Shown one piece after another: positions 12,801-24,277 of a DNA stretch of 64,000 nt (its first letter is position 1; each line of letters opens with the position of its first letter). The stretch covers positions 62,001-126,000 of the forward strand of contig CM055611.1 in NCBI GenBank assembly GCA_029379385.1, in the 5' to 3' direction. The position numbers were made by a program, and so were the translations under genes. This DNA comes from Quillaja saponaria. Lineage: Eukaryota > Streptophyta > Magnoliopsida > Fabales > Quillajaceae. The notes under the pieces are model-generated. The model had not been told where the DNA came from. It made no database searches and saw only the letters and a list, made by a program, of their open reading frames with translations.

Positions 12801-12989
12801 CAGGCGCATGTTGCGGAATCTTTCCTGAGCATTGCTGATAGTAAACGCACGATCAGACTTGGAAGAAAGCTCGCGCCTTTGTAGCTTCTTCACGCTGTTC
12901 ATAAATCCATCAACGCGAGGACGTTTTTTTGCCAAAACTCGGCGACCAGAGCAAGGGCGAGGGCTTGCCGATATCCTCCTTCCTTCCAT
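3849..12989 (-). CDS. WD40/transducin-like protein conserved in plants
   Basis: Eight exons read without a break on the minus strand: 12798-12989, 7185-7332, 6908-7058, 6698-6823, 6524-6604, 5044-5236, 4699-4969 and 3849-4099. They join in frame at GT-AG junctions into 470 residues. The start [12 protein letters not shown] is followed by a basic KKRPR stretch (possible nuclear signal). The body is rich in beta-propeller-like strands, for example [17 protein letters not shown] and [14 protein letters not shown], and it ends GLVHVWSN. I recognise the sequence as a plant-conserved protein usually labelled transducin/WD40 repeat-like. Its biochemical role is unknown to me. Classical WD repeats are weak. 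Intron 1 is 5.5 kb and hosts an antisense RTE LINE; intron 5 (5237-6523) contains a 22-G run. The coding sequence looks functional. Confidence 0.87.
6472..6493. repeat. Homopolymer of 22 G on the + strand
   Basis: A run of 22 G follows GAGGAGG units and precedes a GA-rich stretch, inside an intron of the WD40-like gene. The pre-mRNA would carry it as a C run. Its exact length is prone to sequencing error. Confidence 0.9.
7891..7906. repeat. Left target-site duplication of the RTE LINE
   Basis: TTATTTGGAGAATTTA matches the sequence at 11098-11113 at 14 of 16 positions. It lies directly before the first conserved bases of the element. Confidence 0.7.
7907..11097 (+). mobile_element. RTE-clade non-LTR retrotransposon (LINE), near full length
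   Basis: The element is about 3.2 kb, in WD40-like intron 1 and antisense to that gene. It starts near CTCCGCTAGAGGTTACTCTG and ends GACCCCAACTAGTTTGGG followed by four to five TTGAG units. A short tandem-repeat tail in place of poly(A) is typical of RTE elements. It is flanked by imperfect 16-bp duplications (7891-7906 and 11098-11113). The single polyprotein contains an apurinic-type endonuclease ([27 protein letters not shown]) and then reverse transcriptase ([20 protein letters not shown]). The duplications differ at two positions, which suggests an old insertion. Confidence 0.9.
7999..11051 (+). pseudogene. Decayed endonuclease/reverse transcriptase frame of the RTE LINE
   Basis: The polyprotein is recognisable almost end to end but broken. 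An open segment at 7999-8352 holds the N-terminus and the first endonuclease motifs and ends at TGA 8350-8352. More stops follow within 8353-8480. The endonuclease resumes at 8480-8776 and 8834-9199. The linker 9200-9600 has in-frame stops. The reverse transcriptase core is open at 9609-10340 and keeps its FADD catalytic motif. A TGA at 10338-10340 separates it from the C-terminal part at 10341-11051, which includes [11 protein letters not shown]. No single product can be made, so this copy is not autonomous. Confidence 0.88.
11098..11113. repeat. Right target-site duplication of the RTE LINE
   Basis: TTATTTTGGGAATTTA directly follows the TTGAG repeat tail and matches 7891-7906 with two mismatches. 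Confidence 0.7.
11114..12797. other. Remaining part of WD40-like intron 1
   Basis: Non-coding. The stretch 11120-11330 has a composition and wording (a TTACACATTTGGTCCTTGTAG-like start) seen at the ends of many plant repeats, so it may be a further transposon fragment. No inverted partner was found in the intron. Nothing else is supportable. Confidence 0.4.
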
Positions 12990-13464
12990 ACTCCTTAAAT
13001 ATGGCTTTACCCTCTCGATTTTCAGAATGCTTTCGATATGAGTTGGTCCCCCCCAGATCCTAGTTCCTTCTAAAATCTACAAGAAATGTAAAAAACTGAG
13101 AATTCATCAACCCCAAGTATCTTCCAAAGTCTGTGTCTTTGAGCTCGGAAGAGAAGGGGTTCCGATCTTGACCTCCAGACCCACACACAAGGGAAGGAGG
13201 GAGGAGGTAGCATCGAATTTAGGTAGGGGTAACATCGGCATTTTAGGATCTCATTTTGCAGAATGCATGTCATATCATCTAAAATATTTACCTAATCAAT
13301 TACAAATTTTTTAATTAATTTATAATTTTAACTAATCAACACTAATTCTAATTAAAATTATAAAGATAATATAAAAAAATACTTTTCAAAAATAATTTTT
13401 TTAAATTAGAGAATTAAACTAAACTTTATAAGTCTAATTTTCAACATTATACTATTTATATTAT
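12990..13464 (-). promoter_or_regulatory. Probable 5' UTR and promoter region of the WD40-like gene
   Basis: About 280 bases upstream of the start codon have normal GC content (12990-13270), as expected for 5' UTR and core promoter, before the DNA turns strongly AT-rich. No clear TATA box was identified. Confidence 0.4.
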
Positions 13465-13472
13465 ATAATACA

Positions 13473-14684
13473 TAAGAGATGGTAATTGAGCCCGATCTAT
13501 GTCGGACCAACCTGATCCAGCCCTAATGGGCCTTAAATATTTATTTAATGAGTCTAGGCTCTTCTAAGGTAAAGTTTTTAATAATATTAAAATTTATATT
13601 TTTTATTTGATATTAATACTTTTGATATAAGTAAGTTAATTTTTAAATTTAAAATTTTGAAAATGTAACGGGGAATATTAATTTTGAAAATTCATGATTT
13701 GATATAAGAATTTACAAATCATGAGTGTGTGATCAATTTCTCCCATTAAACTACCACTCAATTTTTATTATCGTTAATTTTTTGTCGAGTATTTGAATCT
13801 AGATATTACACAAGTATTATTAAACATGATTTGTAATTTATTCAAATGTTAAAATTTTTTGTTTAACTTAATGATTCTTATATGCACATGCATGTCATGT
13901 CGCATGAGTTAAAATTTTAAAATATCTATTAACCCTACAATATAATTTATTTATTACTCAATTTTTATATTTCTTTCATTGAAATTTCCAATTGATATTG
14001 TCATTCAATTGATTTCATTTTTATTTTTTTCTATGGAAAATCAAGATTTTAATTACATGTCACTAAATAACATTAGACAAAATTAGTAATAAATTGAATC
14101 AATATTCATATATATTAACAAGAAAATATTTAAATTATTTGGTGGCTAATGATATTTGGGCAAAGAAAGAAACTAAAATTTTGAACAAAAAATATCAACT
14201 TCTTTTTTCTTGGTGAACAAAATATTAGCTTCTTTAATACAAGTTTTTTTTTTTTTTTTTTAGCTTGCATTATCAGTTTGAAATGTGTAGTAGCTAGCTG
14301 TGGATTTATGCTCCCTTTTTGTCATCTTAATTCAACATAAGAATATGAAATTACATTAATAGACCAAAAATTTAATGTGGCTTGAGTAAACCAATTTTTT
14401 AAAAATAAAATAATAGAAAAGCATAGTTTTTTTTAAAAAAATAAAATAGAAAAACATAGTTTTTTTACAACAAAAAAAAAATTAAAAATTAGTAGAATAT
14501 AGTTTTAAAAAATATTAAAAAAATTCGAGTATATGAGCATACCCATTAGGCTAGGTCCAGGCCTAGGTATACCCATTAAATGATGGGTCTAAAATGAGTT
14601 TCATTTTCAGATCCATAATGTTTATGGATTATAAACAACAAGTCAGGTTCAGTGCGAACTGAACGCAACTCATTATCATCTCTA
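13473..14684. mobile_element. Non-autonomous hAT-type DNA transposon, 1.2 kb
   Basis: The ends are inverted: the left end reads TAAGAGATGGTAATTGAG and the right end, read in reverse, TAGAGATGATAATGAG. Both are flanked by the exact 8-bp duplication ATAATACA (13465-13472 and 14685-14692). An 8-bp duplication with TAGAGATG-like tips is the signature of hAT elements. The GC-richer regions next to each end (13490-13560, 14540-14680) contrast with the AT-rich middle. I see no transposase coding, so the element depends on one supplied elsewhere. Confidence 0.8.
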
Positions 14685-14692
14685 ATAATACA

Positions 14693-15579
14693 TAGTTTGA
14701 TTTTTTTATTTTTTTTTTGTAAACCTTTATTCAATAACTAATTGAAATTCAATGAATGTGCTAATCTGTTAAAATGGTAAAAAATAACATCGTTTTTAGT
14801 GATTAGCAACATTTACATTTTAATAAATTAAATACCATATTGCTTAATTATATGTTTGATTATTATTTTCTAATGATATTAAAATAGAAAGAAAACAAAA
14901 ATAGTCTATTTGAAACAAAGCAACAAATAAAAATTAATAGTAGCCTCAGAGCTAGAATCACTCTTATTTCGTAGACTTCTTTGAATCTTCTATTATAGGA
15001 CTAGCTTGCTTGTTCTTGTGAGCATCATGAACCAACTGCTCCAAACTTGGTTTCTTCCTCTCCTTAAGTATCTTACTTTTAAGCTTCGTTTCATACCACG
15101 ATGAGGTAGAGACCATAATTAGAAAGGTTTTAGGCTATTTTGTCTTAAAATTATTATTTGTTTTGATGGCCCAAAAACCATGGTCTGAGACCATGATCAA
15201 AGAAACTGTATTGTATAAAAATTACAAACAGGACATTTCAACTATTTGTACAAATCAATTAAGCTCTTTTGTTTTTTATTCAGCTTTCATATTTAATTCA
15301 ATTATAAATGAAAGTAAATTTAATTTTTATTCAATTTTTATTTTATATTGAGATAAAATGTAACTAAAATAATATATATAATTTTAATTATAAATAACAA
15401 ACTTAATCAAAAATTATACCAACAATTAAGTTGACAATTGAAATTTCAAGTTACAAAATAAGACAAATTCAAATTAGTAATTAAATTTAAATGATACACA
15501 CAATTAAAAATTACAAATAAGACTAATAATTATTTTAAACTAAAAATTCAATGACATCTAGCTAGAATAAGTTAATCTT
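14693..15579. other. AT-rich spacer between hAT element and Harbinger relic
   Basis: No supportable gene. Short open frames (for example 15163-15351) are low-complexity. Confidence 0.5.
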
Positions 15580-16440
15580 TGATTGTATCACGGACCTCTC
15601 CCATTCTGCCTGGATGTGAAGCTAAACTCGATGGATCTTCATATAGTCCCTACCTTCAAAGTTCTCTTTCTTTAATGTACTCCTCTCATAAATGCTTAGG
15701 CAAAAGATCGGGATGCACAACTATGGTAGCAACTACGATATTTACTTGTTGTTTGAAGGAATATGTGGGTATGTCTTGCAAAGTGACAAAACATTTCTTC
15801 CAAATTTCAAACACCCCCTCCACTGCAGACCTTAAACTTGAATGATGGTAGTTGAAAATTTCTTTATCATTTCTCAAAATATGTGCGGTGTCTTGGAAGT
15901 GTGGAAGATGATATCTTTCACATTTGTAAGGTGGTAGAAACCCATTCGGCAGTCCATATCCTAAATCAACCAAATAATATCTCCCCGGAGGTGGCATTGA
16001 AAATTTTGATGAAGGATTTGTTAAAGCTTTTCCAAGTATATGGCTTTCGTGGACGGTTCCAGCTCATCCGACTAAAATATAAGTGAAGCACAAATTGAAG
16101 TTATATGTAACCATCACATTTTGTGTCGCATATCTTTTCTTTCTAACAAATTTCATTTGCTTATGAGAGGGAACATGACACATAAAATGAGTACCGTCGA
16201 TGACACCAATACAATACTGGAAGAAAGGCATGCATCATCAATCTTATCTTATTTCACTTAGAATAAAATTGAATTCATGATCAATTAGCTTGATGATGTC
16301 AATAGCTAACAAGATGAAACTATGCAATAAACTCTTAAATAGTCTATGTATTGTTTCTCCATAGCGTTGCATCATTTCTAGCAATGTACAATTTGAAGCT
16401 CATTTTCCTATCAAATACATAAATGTAGTGACCATTTCTT
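15580..16440 (-). pseudogene. PIF/Harbinger (HARBI1-like) transposase remnant
   Basis: On the minus strand a DDE-type transposase can be followed from about 16440 down to 15686. In order there are MMQRYGETIHRLFKSLL, then CIGVIDGTHF (first catalytic Asp), MVTYNFNLCFTYILVG, YYLVDLGYGLPNGFLPPYKC (second Asp), NYHHSSLRSAVEGVFEIWKK (third acidic residue) and a C-terminal VNIVVATIVVH. This order matches plant Harbinger transposases. In-frame stops interrupt it, including one after YILVG and others in the stretch before CIGVIDGTHF. The longest open piece is 15686-15997. The N-terminal region and the MYB-like partner protein were not found. Confidence 0.82.
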
Positions 16441-16739
16441 TATAATAGTATTTTTTGTTGGTTACATTTGACACATTTGTTCTAGAATTTGACAGAATCT
16501 CAAGAAGCATGACATTTTTATTATGAAATTCTCGTGACAATGAATAGGATTGCTGCTTAACACTTCATCTACCCCTGTTTATGGAGAGTTTCTATAAGGT
16601 CTTTTTGTCATATATTTTCAATGTGCTCAGTAGCATATGCTGCAAGAATGACTACTATAATTGCTAGAAAAAAGTTGTTTATATCCTTTTCACTTTCATA
16701 TTCATTATCGTTATGTGGTGATGTCATATCTGTAATTAA

Positions 16740-17150
16740 AGTGAGTGAAAATTATCGTTATGTGATAATAACACAATTTAAAAATTTAAAAACAAATTTT
16801 AAGGTAATATAGTGAAAGTTAATTTTCAAAATAAATTTAAATGAAAAAAATATAATTTGATAATAGCACAATTAAAAAAGTTAAATATAGTGAAAGGTAA
16901 TTTTCAAAATAAAATAAAATAACATAACAAAATATAATATGATGATAGCACAATTAAAAAGTTAAATATAGTGAAAGGTAATTTTCAAAATAAAATTAAA
17001 AAAATAAATAAATATAATTTGATAATAAATTAAATATGTGAAAAGTTAATTTTTAAAATATAAGTACAAAACAAAATAGAATTTGATAATAGCATAATTA
17101 CAATAAATTGAATATAGTGAAAGTTAATTTCTAAAATATCTTTACAAAAC
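16740..17150. repeat. AT-rich tandem repeat, unit about 80 bp, about five copies
   Basis: The phrase AGTGAAAGGTAATTTTCAAA recurs with small changes at about 16811, 16889, 16970, 17036 and 17116, each time after TTGATAATAGCACAATTA-like sequence. The spacing of 68-81 bases gives a degenerate tandem array directly upstream of the Harbinger relic. It may be part of that element's terminal region. Confidence 0.65.
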
Positions 17151-18384
17151 AAAATAACAAAATATATTAAAATATTTTAAAGAGTACAGTTTAAATAAAT
17201 TCGGTAATAAATTATAATACTTAAAAAAAAGGAGTTTGAGGGAAAAAAAAATTCAACTTAGAGGGAGGAAATAAAAAATTGAAGAATTTAGAGTAGTTTG
17301 AGAGTTGTGTGAATTTGGGGAGAGTTTGGAGTGAGTATTTATAGAGGCAAGAAAAATAAATAAAAATTTCTGCCCTTTGGCAGATATAAAAAAAAAATTA
17401 ATAATAAAAATGGTCAATTTTTTTATTTTTTTAAAAAGGAGGGGATAAACTGGGTATAAATAGAAACATGAGAGTAATTTGGTAAAATTAGATTAAGTAT
17501 ACGGTGAAAATTATGAACAAAAAGGACAATAAAAAAATGGGGAGGGGAAATATTGTACTGAGGCGCGCCACAATAAACAATATCTATTCTTCTTATGTAA
17601 CCCAACTAATTGTTGTGTATAGAAGATAGAATTGAAGCTTGTAAGCAGAACAATGTCCAAATATAAGTTCAAGGGACTATGTAGTTGATGGCTTGAATCA
17701 CGAGCCAAACCATTAGATTTACGATGAGAAACTGTATCATTCCTTATTTCTGTGGCATTTTAAAATTACAATGGGTTCATTTTTTAATTTGAAATGTATA
17801 AGAGAACTCTATAGCTTAAATTCCTCCCCCTAAATCATACTTACAGAAAGAAGTAATGAACACGTTTTTTAACAAACTAGATTTATATGTAAATTAGAAT
17901 TTAGAAAAATGATAATTGCTAGTTACTTGTGAAGTAGGAAACGTACATGAAAACAACCTGAATGTTTGAGACCTAAGCCAAGGAGGTGAGGATCACTCTT
18001 CAACGATTTTAGAAATTGAAGTACTCTGCAATAGTTTTGGAGTACATTATCATTAACTGTGGGTTTAAATTAGACATCATGGGAAGAAAGTGATCTGCCA
18101 ACCAAGACTTGGCATGTACAGCCCCCAACTTCTATCCTAAGTCATTCATATCACAGATATCTCTGGAAAATCCACCGGTTGGTCTAAATAAGTGTAATTG
18201 TTCTAGTCATCTGATATATATGTCTCTGCCAAAGTTGCTTGCCAAACACAAAAAGTAAGGCAGGACTGGCGCCCACAACGGAACCCGCATGTTATATTTG
18301 CGGCTCTTCTGGTTACAATTCAATTATGAATCCTGCATTTTAAATGGCCAAAGGGGGAACTTACCCTGCATATTTCTTTCATAC
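17151..18384. other. AT-rich spacer before the MED33-like locus
   Basis: No gene can be supported. Short open frames at 17423-17708 overlap in several frames and look random. Confidence 0.5.
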
Positions 18385-19859
18385 TCAATAGACCACAGTA
18401 ATTAATTCAACTAGAGAGCCTATGGCTGCAGTCCCCCCTCTTTCCAGAAGAGAAACGGCCAGTTCACATTCATGCCATCCACATAATCCACGGGCCAATT
18501 TCCTCAATGTCTCCAGCTTCACTTCTTGAATCCAAGATGGAGCAAAACTCCCAGCAAAGCTACAAAGCAAGAGACGTAAGCCTTCCAAGTAGCAGGATCA
18601 CAACCAAGTGAAATTTGCCCATCCATGACCCCTGCCAAGAAGTCCATATGGACCCCTATAATGCGTGATCTTCTAGAGAATGTCCATGAAGGTAACTTGG
18701 CACCAACACCCCATATAATTGACCCTGAGAGTATCAAAAGATATGCTATGGCATAACCCTCCAGTATACGAGGGGCAGCACCCCCAGTGTCAAGTTTCTC
18801 ATCATCTGATGAGAGTAACCAGATTGGAATAGTCTCCCTGTAAAGTTCTGGGACCAATTGGACCCCACCTGTGACACATAAGAGGCTTGCACCAAGTGTG
18901 GCCACCTCCCTTACATTTGCAGTGGCCAGGGACAGTGACGCTTCACTAGATTTTAAGTGGCAGGGTGTCTGTCCTTGTCCATCTAGCAGCTAGCTCCCTA
19001 GCATACTTTGCCACGAGCTAGCTGACATTGTGTTGATATTGTGTATACTTTGACAGGATCGAAGGTAAAGGAATCCTGGTGCTACAGAATGATGTACACC
19101 ACCAGCTGAAATTGTGCTTCCCAACAAGCCACTGATGCTGCTTTCGTTAGTCAACTTTGAGGTCAAAAGACAAGGAGTCCCAAGAAATGAGGAGAAGCAA
19201 CTTCTCAGGAGCTGAGCAATAGCTTCTTTGTTTTGTCTGAATACCGAAAGTGAACATGATACAACAATGAAGTCATGCCAACGGGGTACCTTTTGGGCCC
19301 AAAGGGAGCCAATTATAGGCATGCTGGGCCAGGGACAACCAGATGCACAATTTTCCAAAGCTGGCCCAGCAACAGCATGGATGTATTCCAGGCTCTTGTC
19401 AAGTTTGAAAGTAATGGTTAAACTGACAAGTGCAGCTATAGGCAGAGGAAGCATTACAGGTGTAATAGGTTGTATAATAGAAATTTTGTAGCATTTAGAA
19501 CTCGAGTTTTAGTGACAAGATAGCAACAAAAAAAAAAATTTAGATTACCAGAGGAACAGCTTGGAATATGAACACCAACAGCAGCCAGTATATCTTTCAT
19601 TTCCAACTCAACAGTTTGAAGAATCGCGGCTGGACTAGGCCAATCCACTCCATTCATTGCAACTGATTTCCATATACCACGAGTAACTTCTGCAGAGAAG
19701 TAGCTAATAATTGCCGCAAGAGAAGCTGGAAGAAAGTCAACAAGGTCTCTCAGGCCTGCATGGGAGGGATCATGAGAGGTACACTCTTCTGAAGAAAAGA
19801 TAACATCACCAAACAACATTTAGTTAATTTCTATGACCCAGTTATAGTTTAGACTTTAG

Positions 19860-20925
19860 AATAAATTACACTCTTCTCCCTTGAGATTTATTGAAATGAT
19901 ATTAAGGTCTAAATGGAATATGACATTTCTCTCTGTTTGATGGATAGAAAACTAGCGATGTTAAAAAATAACTTTGAAAAAAAATACTAAAAAACCCTAA
20001 TTTTATCTTCAAAGTACCAAAGTGTCCTTTTATTTTCTGAACAAATGAGTTATAAATACTTTCCCAATATTTCCACTTAAATAAAATAGGCTTGAATTGT
20101 TTCTTTATTTTATATGATGATATGAACTCTTAAATAAAAACTTGTATGAATTTATGTAAAATTAAAACGTAAACAAGTAATATATATAAATCTAGTCTCC
20201 AAAATAATATTTTTTTCTTTAATAAATTATATTGAAATGAGAGGATGAAAATATCTTAACTTCTAGAATTTTTATTCTTTCATTAATAATTATATAAACA
20301 TGGATAACTTTTTTTTTAAAAAATTTACATTATATGATTTTTTGCCAAAAAAATTACTATTTAATTAATATTTTGAACCTAAAATATTCATAAAAAAAAA
20401 TACACAAGTGAATGTTGTAAGAAAATATTTTATGTTAATATTTATGACTTATTTGTCTTGTAAAGTCCAGACTTTCTTTTCAGTGAAATTATAAATTTTA
20501 ATTTTCTCTTTAAGGTGTTACTAAGAAATACTAGTTTACTTATATATGTATAAATTATTTTCTTTTCTATTTTGTTAGAAAGAATAAATTAAAATTAAAA
20601 ACATAAGCTTAACATAATGAATTGCTATTGAGAAAAATAAATAAATAAATAGATGCCAATATAAAAAAGGTAAGTATTTGAGACTCATTTGGGAATGATA
20701 AAATTTAAAATAGGACTTTTTTTTTTGGTAAAGAAAATAGAAAAAGTAAGGATATTTTAATACTTTGAAAAAATAATTAGGGAGCTTTTAGTATTTTCTC
20801 AAAATTATTTTTTAACACCTATAGTTTTCCATTCATCCAAATAAGAGAGTGTAATATTCTCCAAATTTTAGACCTTAGCAACGTTTTAGTAAACCACAAG
20901 GGAGGAGAGTGCAATTAACCCAGTT
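19860..20925. mobile_element. Mutator-like element with long inverted ends, in a MED33 intron
   Basis: About 100 bp at the left end (from 19860) is repeated in reverse at the right end (to about 20925). Both read inwards roughly as ATTACACTCTTCTCCCTTG, then a TAAGGTCTAAA block, then ATGGAAAACTA...GATGTT. The middle is very AT-rich and has no coding frame. Inverted ends this long suggest a non-autonomous Mutator-like element. The expected 9-bp target duplication could not be fixed; AGTTTA occurs on both sides. Confidence 0.65.
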
Positions 20926-23900
20926 TATTATAATGCTAATATAGAGGCAAAAGTGAAGTAGGGCCAAAAGATAAAAACAAACCAAAGAGACTTGACCAAT
21001 GAAAAGAAGTTAGCAACCTGTGGTCAGATCTCGAGATTAAAGCCTCCCATGAGCACACGCAGTTAAAATTGCTTCAAGAACAAAAGGAAGGGCTGCCAAC
21101 ATCTCCCATGCAGGAAGCACGGGCCTCTGATAAGTATCTTCACCAACATTTACAGGGGAGCAGCAAGAACCGCTGCTTGTTGATGCTGAAGAATTACCTG
21201 AGGCCTCAGTTTTAGTTATTTTCCAGTAAATCATACTTAAGATCTTATTAGCGACATGATGAACAGGATTTCCAGTAGAGAGGCCAGAAAGAGTGGAAGC
21301 AATACAAGATTTGTTTTGACAATACCAGGCTCGTAATTGTGGAAAAGAATCAAGAAATACAGGTTTATCAGATGCAGATTCAAACAGATTCGGATTGCTT
21401 TTCAGTTCATCCTGGTGAGATGCCAAGTGGCTATTACGCAATAACAAAAGATACTCCAGAGTAAGTTCACCTCCAACTGATACTCCACGTTCGGTAATGC
21501 ACTGCTCAAGAGGGAGTCTATAGAACTTCCATAGACGAATAAGGAAGAGGAATGCCAAAGAAAAAACCATGTATACGGAGGGGTCATCTCCTGTGCTTAA
21601 TTTGTTATTGAATGTAGGTTTTAGCATCCCAAAGGCCTCGCAAAGTGGCATCAGAGAAGCTGCAACTTCAGGTACCTGTACAAACAATCACCTTTTTGAA
21701 CCCTTCAGACTACTTGACTATCAACTTGGATTGAGTTATTCCAAATCAGTTTATAAAAAAGAAAGAAAATCGTTAAGCTTAGAGAATCAAGATTGTTTGC
21801 TCATAAAACAATAAGATGGAGTGGAACAGGAAAATTGATTCATGGAACTCAACCATATAAAAATTCAACGCCAAGATTCAAAGTTTCTAACTTTTGGGAT
21901 TTTTTTTATTTTTTTATTTTCCAAGTTAACCGAAAACTTATCAAGTCCAAATGACTTTGTCACAGCATGATCTCTGGCCAAAAAAGAAAAATAGTCAGAA
22001 GTCCAAAGGGGAATGAAACTCAACCTGGTTTAATGACAAAGAAATGTGAAAATGCTTCACTTACCACACCATGCAAAGAAAGTATATGAACAGTATCAAT
22101 AGACGAAGCTCCATAAAGAATCGCACTTAACATGCCAATATTATTGACCAAGTGACTTGGTGATCCAGTATGATTAGGAGGTACAGGAGGAGAAAGAAGC
22201 TTAACAACATAATGTACCACATGTTCCTGCCAAAAAAGCCAGGTTTCTCTTTAAAATAATAAATGAGGATAAGATAGGTAGAACAAATCCATCCAAATAT
22301 TGGTACAACATCAACAACTGGTAAACTGACACAATGATTCCATAATTGCAGACTTTAATGCTAGTTAATACCTATAAATCCCGCAGTCTTTAATGTCAAT
22401 CATGTCGAAGTACAAAAGTTCTGCCAAGACATGTCCATTGATCCTTAGAAAGGATAATTATGTTGTGTTGTACTATAAAGTTCATATTTGGGTCAAGGTG
22501 AGGACCAAGACCAGCAGGAGCCTTGAATTTTGCTAAGGTTAACATGAACAACTGAAGTAAGAAGCATGATCTGCAGATATATTCTTCTTCTGATATGACA
22601 CTAGTACGGTTGATTCATGGATCCAAAACTTCAATGTTCCTTTCACTGAATCTATTAAAAGTGATCCTAACCATGAACATTGGTGTACTTTTAAGATACA
22701 ACTAAACTTCTACACTATAGCTGTAAATTATGTATTTATATCATAAGAAAAAAATTATAACTAATCTTGACTCAAAATGATCCCTGAAAATTTCCATGTT
22801 CTGCTCTATTAGAGACTAAAATCAATTATATGGGTCCTAATCAGGTAGCCCGTCGATTATATGAAAACTTGACTAAGAGGTTGCTAATGGGTGTAAAACC
22901 CTCCAAAAAAGATAATAATGAAAAACAAGAGAAGTAGAAATTTGGCGAAGGCTGTTTCTAAAACAATTTTAAAAAGATTGGCTTGACCCGAGAGAACAAA
23001 GAGTCAGTTTCTTTGTCTTTCTTTACTATCCAATTTAGAGTTATTAACTACTGGAAACAATAATTTTTTTCCAGAAGATTCCCAGCACTTATTAAACATG
23101 TTTCTGAAAGTAGTTTCATACAGAACACTGCTAAATAAATCCTTCTTTTTTCCTATTGAGAGGTACCGATAAACACAAAGCATGAGAAACCATATATGAC
23201 ATACAGAAACAATCAAATCCTCAGGCATGAGATCTTTTTTAATCATCCAATATCGAAGTACGCATTTTTTACCTGTATATTCCATCCATGACTAAGGGTA
23301 GCACCACATAGGATCTTTGCGGCAGCAGGCCTCTCCTCCTCTGACCCCTTCAATGCAACATAATATAACTTATTTATCTCTGCCAGGCTAAGACAGGAGA
23401 CAAATTGAGAAATCAACCATCTAGAAATTTTATTGTGTTAGAATTAAGTCAGGTATGTTTTAGCATGCCTTGAAGCAGGAGTCAATGTAAGGGAACTTAT
23501 TAGGGTGTTCCTTCCATAAAGGTTGACCAGGGAGACTTTTGAACAGGTGATAAATCTGACAATGTGATCACTGATTTGGACACAAAACCAGGCCAATAAT
23601 ATGCTGATGTGTCTAATAAATTTCTTGCAATACAAGCTTCTACTATGAGGTGCCACATGTTGCCTTCTGAAAGACAATAATTATTTCATAAGAAAGATAT
23701 GCATAATAAAGTAATCCTGGTCAGCATAAGTGGTACAAATTGGACAAAACTATAAACTTCCAGATACTTGTTTTTATAGAGGCATTAGATTGAGTGTCAG
23801 TACCAGAACCATCCTTTTCATTCTTGGATTTAGAAATGAAGGTAGCTGGTTTTGTAGCAGCACTATTAGCTGCACCAACGACTGATGCAGGAGGGCATAA

Positions 23901-24244
23901 GAGAGCAGAGAATTGTCCAAGGCTCTGAAGAGAGGAGAACAAGCCATATTTCCTTAAACCATGACCCTTCCCAGCTATGCTATGTCCATATCCGGTTCCA
24001 GTATTTATGTACCCATACATTATGTACCCTTGAAGGGAAGCAGAGAGACACTTGGACTCATCCTCCAGAACATTTGTGATTGCCAATGGAACAACAGATA
24101 AAAGGACACAAAGACGAGCCTCAAGATGTGGGATGGGCCCTTCTGGAGGATCACTTTCCTGCAATAAAGCATCGAGTGGAAAATAAATAGTTTCTCAACA
24201 TATTTCTCCTCCCATGAAAATAAACAGTAACATGGATCTATCTC

Positions 24245-24277
<33 letters not shown>

